A DNA stretch of 64,000 bases, from contig NZ_JXJP01000006.1 of the NCBI RefSeq assembly GCF_000826645.1, forward strand, positions 1 through 64,000. The letters run 5' to 3'. Of this stretch, positions 60,136 to 64,000 are shown one piece after another (position 1 is the first letter of the stretch; each line of letters starts with the position of its first letter). The translations under genes and the position numbers were made by a program. This stretch comes from Psychroserpens mesophilus. Lineage in GTDB: Bacteria > Bacteroidota > Bacteroidia > Flavobacteriales > Flavobacteriaceae. Under the pieces are notes generated by a model. That model was not told the origin of the DNA. It did not search any database and worked only from the letters and a program-made list of their open reading frames with translations.

Positions 60136-63100
60136 ATGTGCGCTACATACAGAGATAAACAAAAACGTGCCCATTTTGAATCCTTTGCCAACAAAATATT
60201 CACTGGTATTAGAGAGATAAAACCTGACTATGCAGAAAAAAGAGCGATTTGGGAGCTTTTTCAAAATGCTTTGGATACTGTAGAAGAAAATGGCATTATT
60301 GAAATTTTCAAAACTGAAAAAGGATTATTATTTAAACATGATGGTAGACCTTTTAAAGATGATGAATTTGGTGGTCTTATAAAGCAGTTTAGTGTAGGTA
60401 AATCATATGGAGACAATAAGGATAAACTTGGTCAATATGGTACTGGTTTTATTAGCACACATGTATACGGTAAAGTCATTGAAATTAATGGTTCTATTAA
60501 ATTAGATGATGGCACTTTTAGGGTGCTCGAAAATTTTAAATTAGATAGAATTGCGACAAGTATTGATGAACTGACAGATAAGTTACTTGCACAAGATGAG
60601 CTAATAGAAGATTTATGCGATGATACCGAAGCAACTAAAGCATTACCATTACCTTTTACAACGTTTGAATATCATGCAAATAGTAATGAGAAAAGTCATA
60701 TAACTAGGATGCTAGATTATATTGAATCAATTATCCCGTATATATTCTGTTTTAACAATAAATTAAGTGAAGTAAATATATTAAAAGAAAACTTTGAAAA
60801 TAAATACCGTAGAGTTGGAGAGTCAAAAGGTGTGGTTACGATTACTAAAAATAATGTACCAATTGAAATTCCAATTCTTGAAAATAGGGAATATAACGTT
60901 AAAGTTATTATTGGAGATAGTAACAATCTACTTCATGATATTCCAAAACAATTTTTGTTCTACCCATTGATGGAAACGGTTGAAGCAGGCTATAATTTCA
61001 TCATTCATGCAAATAATTTCAAGCCAAATAAAGAACGAGACTATTTGTATCAAGACAGCGGTAATGATGAGTTGAAGTTAGATGTAGAAAATAATCATAG
61101 ACTATTAGAGCTAGGCTTTGATTTGGTATTGAAAAAAATAAAAAATGATTTACATATTTCAATTCTAGATGTCGCAAAGATTGAATTTAAAGACGACGAT
61201 AATCAATTCAATATAACCCTCAAATCAAAGTATATAAATGAAATAAGGAATTTAGAAAAGATAGTTGTTAATAAAGAAAATTATTCTCTAAACTCATTCG
61301 ATTACTTTGATGACTCAATTTTAACTTTAGATATAGATTTAATAAAATCATGTTATGCTTTACTTGAGCAATTTTACAATCTTCCATCATTTGATGTATT
61401 TTGTGAGTTAAGTAAAAATGTAAACAATTGGAATAAAAATATTGATGAAAAGTTTGATGTATTAACTTTAGAAAGTATAGCTGAAATTATAGTTAAAGAA
61501 AGTGGAGGAAACTATTATTATATAAATGAAAAAATATCTTATCAAAAATTTATTAAACAAATATCAGAAGATGTTTCACTACTGAACCGATTAAAATTAA
61601 TACCAAATATTCACGGTGATTTTAAATCATTTGAATGTCTTGTTAATTGGGATGTGAAAGAAGTTTCTTTAATTCGAATAGTAGATAATATTAATGTTTT
61701 AATTAGTGAAAGATATGTTCATGAAGAGTTTGAATTTCTTGAAAATATAAATACATATAACCGAGAGGAGTTTAAAGACAATTTTAGTAAATATTGTAAT
61801 GAACTAATTGATGATATTTTAAAAGAAAGAGATTCTTCTAACTTCAGTAAAATAAGATTTGCTATGTTGATAGAGTCGCTCACAAGATTTGTTGATTTGA
61901 ATAAGAAAACGCAGCTTAACATTGATGTTGCAAGTTTTTATAAAAGAGTATTTGCAATAGAAGATAGCCCTAACGTATTATCAGACCCTACAGTTAATAT
62001 TAATTACCAACCTGCTATTAAATTATTAGCACATTTATATTTAAAGTATCTGTCAGATAAAGAAATATCTGAGCATATATTAGACTTAAAAAACATTGTT
62101 TCGATTATGTTCAAAAACACTAACCTTAAAGAGGAACTTTTACATAAGTTGGTGTGTTTTCCTAATCAAAATTTCATTTTAAAATCACAAAATGAATTAA
62201 AACGAGATAATGTTAAAGATGATGAATTCAAAAACAAATTTGATGAAATCACAAATAGTAATGTGCGTAATGAATTAATAATAGAAGGTTTTGAAGAATT
62301 TCTGCAACATTCAGGTTTTGTAAGTGGTTCAATTTTAGGGGAAGAAATCGAAACCTCACTTAATAGTGATAAAAGATTTATACCTGTGCAATTAGGTACT
62401 ATTGATACGTTATTAAGTTTAATTGAGAAGATTTCAGAAAAGCCAAATACTTGGGGAGAATGGCTACGGAATATAAATGTAGTGAAAGAAGAAATTCTGA
62501 TGTACAAATTTAAAAACGCGAAGATAAGGTCAAGCTTATTTTCTATTCTTACTAAAAATGAAGAAACTATCGAGCTTTTGGGAGATTTGGCAAAAATAGA
62601 TGACTTACAAAGTTTAATTGAAGATGGAAAGGAGAAAGGAAGAGAGAAAGCAAGAAAAAATAATCATTTACAATACATAAATGAAATCGGTCTAAATATT
62701 CAAAATCTTGTTCAGAATAAATTAGATAAGGATCTGGCTGATACTATTAAGATTATTCAATCTGATTCAGATGAAAAATTAGAAACTATAGAGGAACAAA
62801 ATGGTCAAGATTTTATTATTTATAAATCTGGTATTCCAATTTATTATATAGAAGTAAAATCTAGATGGGCTTCAGATGGTATTGTTGCATTAAGCAAAAG
62901 GCAAGTAGAATGCTGCGCAAAAAATAAAGATAAATATGCTGTGATTACAGTAAATGTTGCTGATTATAAGGCAAGAAATAAAATTATAGAAGAGAATATA
63001 TCATTTGATGAATTATCAAATGATATATATGTTAATGTTGATTTAGGTGACAATTTTGAAAAGTTAATAAAAGAGAATCAACAGTTTGAAGTAATAAAAG

Positions 63101-63219
63101 AGAATGCAAAATTAATTGAATTTCGAGGACATATTCCACAAGAAAGGATTAGGAAACAAGAAAATAATTTTGAAGCTTTTATAGAAAATTTAAAAACCAC
63201 ACTAATAAATCATGCATAG
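60136..63219 (+). CDS. GHKL ATPase with C-terminal DUF3883-like nuclease domain
   Basis: 1027 residues. N-terminal sacsin/HSP90-like ATPase: N-box WELFQNALD (E40, N44), G1 KHDGRPF (D69), and GQYGTGF (99-104). The middle is long and helical. The C-terminal 150 residues resemble DUF3883 with GQDFIIY, IYYIEVKSRW (E906-x-K908) and RQVECC, a PD-(D/E)xK-type layout. It probably couples ATP-driven sensing to nucleic-acid cleavage. It overlaps hsdR by 8 bp, tying the cargo to the RM operon. Confidence 0.82.
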   Translation: MCATYRDKQKRAHFESFANKIFTGIREIKPDYAEKRAIWELFQNALDTVEENGIIEIFKTEKGLLFKHDGRPFKDDEFGGLIKQFSVGKSYGDNKDKLGQYGTGFISTHVYGKVIEINGSIKLDDGTFRVLENFKLDRIATSIDELTDKLLAQDELIEDLCDDTEATKALPLPFTTFEYHANSNEKSHITRMLDYIESIIPYIFCFNNKLSEVNILKENFENKYRRVGESKGVVTITKNNVPIEIPILENREYNVKVIIGDSNNLLHDIPKQFLFYPLMETVEAGYNFIIHANNFKPNKERDYLYQDSGNDELKLDVENNHRLLELGFDLVLKKIKNDLHISILDVAKIEFKDDDNQFNITLKSKYINEIRNLEKIVVNKENYSLNSFDYFDDSILTLDIDLIKSCYALLEQFYNLPSFDVFCELSKNVNNWNKNIDEKFDVLTLESIAEIIVKESGGNYYYINEKISYQKFIKQISEDVSLLNRLKLIPNIHGDFKSFECLVNWDVKEVSLIRIVDNINVLISERYVHEEFEFLENINTYNREEFKDNFSKYCNELIDDILKERDSSNFSKIRFAMLIESLTRFVDLNKKTQLNIDVASFYKRVFAIEDSPNVLSDPTVNINYQPAIKLLAHLYLKYLSDKEISEHILDLKNIVSIMFKNTNLKEELLHKLVCFPNQNFILKSQNELKRDNVKDDEFKNKFDEITNSNVRNELIIEGFEEFLQHSGFVSGSILGEEIETSLNSDKRFIPVQLGTIDTLLSLIEKISEKPNTWGEWLRNINVVKEEILMYKFKNAKIRSSLFSILTKNEETIELLGDLAKIDDLQSLIEDGKEKGREKARKNNHLQYINEIGLNIQNLVQNKLDKDLADTIKIIQSDSDEKLETIEEQNGQDFIIYKSGIPIYYIEVKSRWASDGIVALSKRQVECCAKNKDKYAVITVNVADYKARNKIIEENISFDELSNDIYVNVDLGDNFEKLIKENQQFEVIKENAKLIEFRGHIPQERIRKQENNFEAFIENLKTTLINHA

Positions 63220-64000
63220 CCAAACCAACGAACAAGCTCTAGAAGAAGCGATAGAGAAACACCTAACAGGGACTTTTTTAAAGGAACTGAAAAGTCAGGG
63301 TTTTACTATAGATTCAGTAAATGAAAATGCAGAAATTTACCGAACAGGTAAAGGCTATTATATTGGTCAGCCATCTTATTTTAACGCACAGTTTGCCATA
63401 GACGAGCTATTCTTCTGGGACTTTTTACAAAGCACCCAAAAAGAAGAATTGGAAAAACTACAAAAGCAAAGCGACTGGAAATTAAAAATCCTAAATCGTT
63501 ATGACCGTTTGGTTAAAAAGTATGGAATTCTATATCTGCTAAAAAAAGGTTTACAAGTCGATGATGCTCATTTTACCTTGTTCTACCAGTTACCATTAGC
63601 TAGTAGTAGTAAAACCATAAAGGATAGGTTTCAGCAAAACCGTTTTAGTGTAACACGTCAATTGCGATATAGTGTTGACAACCCAAGAGAAGAAATAGAC
63701 CTTGTTTTGTTTAATAATGGTTTGCCTATCGTAACCATGGAATTAAAAAACCATTGGACAGGGCAAAATGCACGCGTACATGGACAACATCAATACAAGC
63801 ATAAGCGCGATACCAAACAGCCCTTACTCAACTTTGCACGTTGCATTGTTCATTTTGCGGTAGATACCGATGAAGCTTATATGACTACCAAATTAGATGG
63901 CAAAAACACTTTTTTCTTACCCTTCAATAAAGGGAACAAACATGGCAAAGGCAATCCGGAATTACCAAAAGGAGACGTAGGACACAGAACCAATTATTTA
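63212..64000 (+). CDS. hsdR: Type I restriction endonuclease subunit HsdR (3' truncated by window)
   Basis: Open from ATG 63212 to the window end, 263 residues visible. N-terminal HsdR nuclease domain with REEIDLVLFNNGLPIVTMELKN noted by its parts: D in EEIDLVLF and E-x-K in MELKN. The helicase motor lies beyond the window. The start is within the last codons of the GHKL gene (8-bp overlap). Text such as HGQHQYKHKRDTKQPLL is typical of the family. Confidence 0.93.
   Translation, partial: MHSQTNEQALEEAIEKHLTGTFLKELKSQGFTIDSVNENAEIYRTGKGYYIGQPSYFNAQFAIDELFFWDFLQSTQKEELEKLQKQSDWKLKILNRYDRLVKKYGILYLLKKGLQVDDAHFTLFYQLPLASSSKTIKDRFQQNRFSVTRQLRYSVDNPREEIDLVLFNNGLPIVTMELKNHWTGQNARVHGQHQYKHKRDTKQPLLNFARCIVHFAVDTDEAYMTTKLDGKNTFFLPFNKGNKHGKGNPELPKGDVGHRTNYL

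Noticed and set aside
51205-64000. Insertion sequence or transposase in the defence region
   Set aside because: No transposase-like ORF or terminal inverted repeats seen; only the short dispersed repeat in hsdM and the hsdS relic.

Overview
The window is AT-rich chromosomal DNA from a member of the Bacteroidota, most likely a marine flavobacterium (Flavobacteriaceae). The evidence is a type IX secretion C-terminal sorting domain on a giant surface protein, a bacillithiol deacetylase (BshB1), DUF2490 and DUF3108 proteins, -7 promoter elements of the TAnnTTTG type, and A-rich leaders in place of Shine-Dalgarno sites. Genus and species cannot be read from the sequence.

Layout. 0-5.7 kb: the 3' part of a giant repeat-rich surface protein, broken by a 148-bp repeat deletion that shifts the frame. 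5.8-20 kb: housekeeping genes (Cys/Met PLP enzyme, RlmF, PEPCK with an SLC13 transporter, BshB1, a tRNA-His flanked by decayed tRNA halves, two M28 lipoprotein peptidases, small envelope proteins). 20-51 kb: a stress and low-energy island. It holds Hsp20, a beta-CASP metallo-beta-lactamase, an ATP-cone/nuclease fusion, five double-domain universal stress proteins, a three-PAS histidine kinase with a CRP-type response regulator, a TerB-like protein, a site-2 protease with a MacB-like efflux operon, CbpA/CbpM, a P1B-4 metal ATPase, an Mla-type lipid transporter, an ABC1/UbiB kinase, a CBS protein, an L,D-transpeptidase and D-lactate dehydrogenase. 51.2-51.9 kb: a gene-poor junction with a possible attachment-site remnant. 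51.9-64 kb: a type I restriction-modification locus (hsdM, hsdS, then hsdR running off the end) with five cargo genes between hsdS and hsdR: a RelA/SpoT-like protein, a possible nuclease, a SEFIR protein, a PLD-like protein and a GHKL ATPase/DUF3883 protein.

Main discovery. Sixteen copies of an FNR-like palindrome, TGAT-N4-ATCA (12 perfect, 4 with one mismatch), lie upstream of genes between 12.1 and 51.2 kb. In 16 of the 17 promoters the palindrome centre is 33 bp from the centre of a TAnnTTTG-like -7 element; the other is 32 bp. This puts the site near -41, the class II activator position. One site serves two divergent promoters. Another precedes a gene-free stretch that encodes a roughly 90-nt candidate small RNA with three hairpins. 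The likely regulator is encoded inside the island: a receiver-cNMP-HTH (CRP/FNR) hybrid, overlapping by 4 bp the gene for a histidine kinase that carries a FixL-like PAS domain with the heme-ligand His position and a canonical LOV domain (NCRFLQ with the photoactive Cys). I infer a light- and/or oxygen-responsive regulon covering chaperones, stress proteins, membrane-lipid and quinone-linked functions, lactate fermentation and C4/PEP metabolism.

The defence locus shows its assembly history. A diverged hsdS tail lies downstream of the RelA/SpoT-like gene, and a dispersed GTCATTGCGAG-type repeat is inserted in frame in hsdM.
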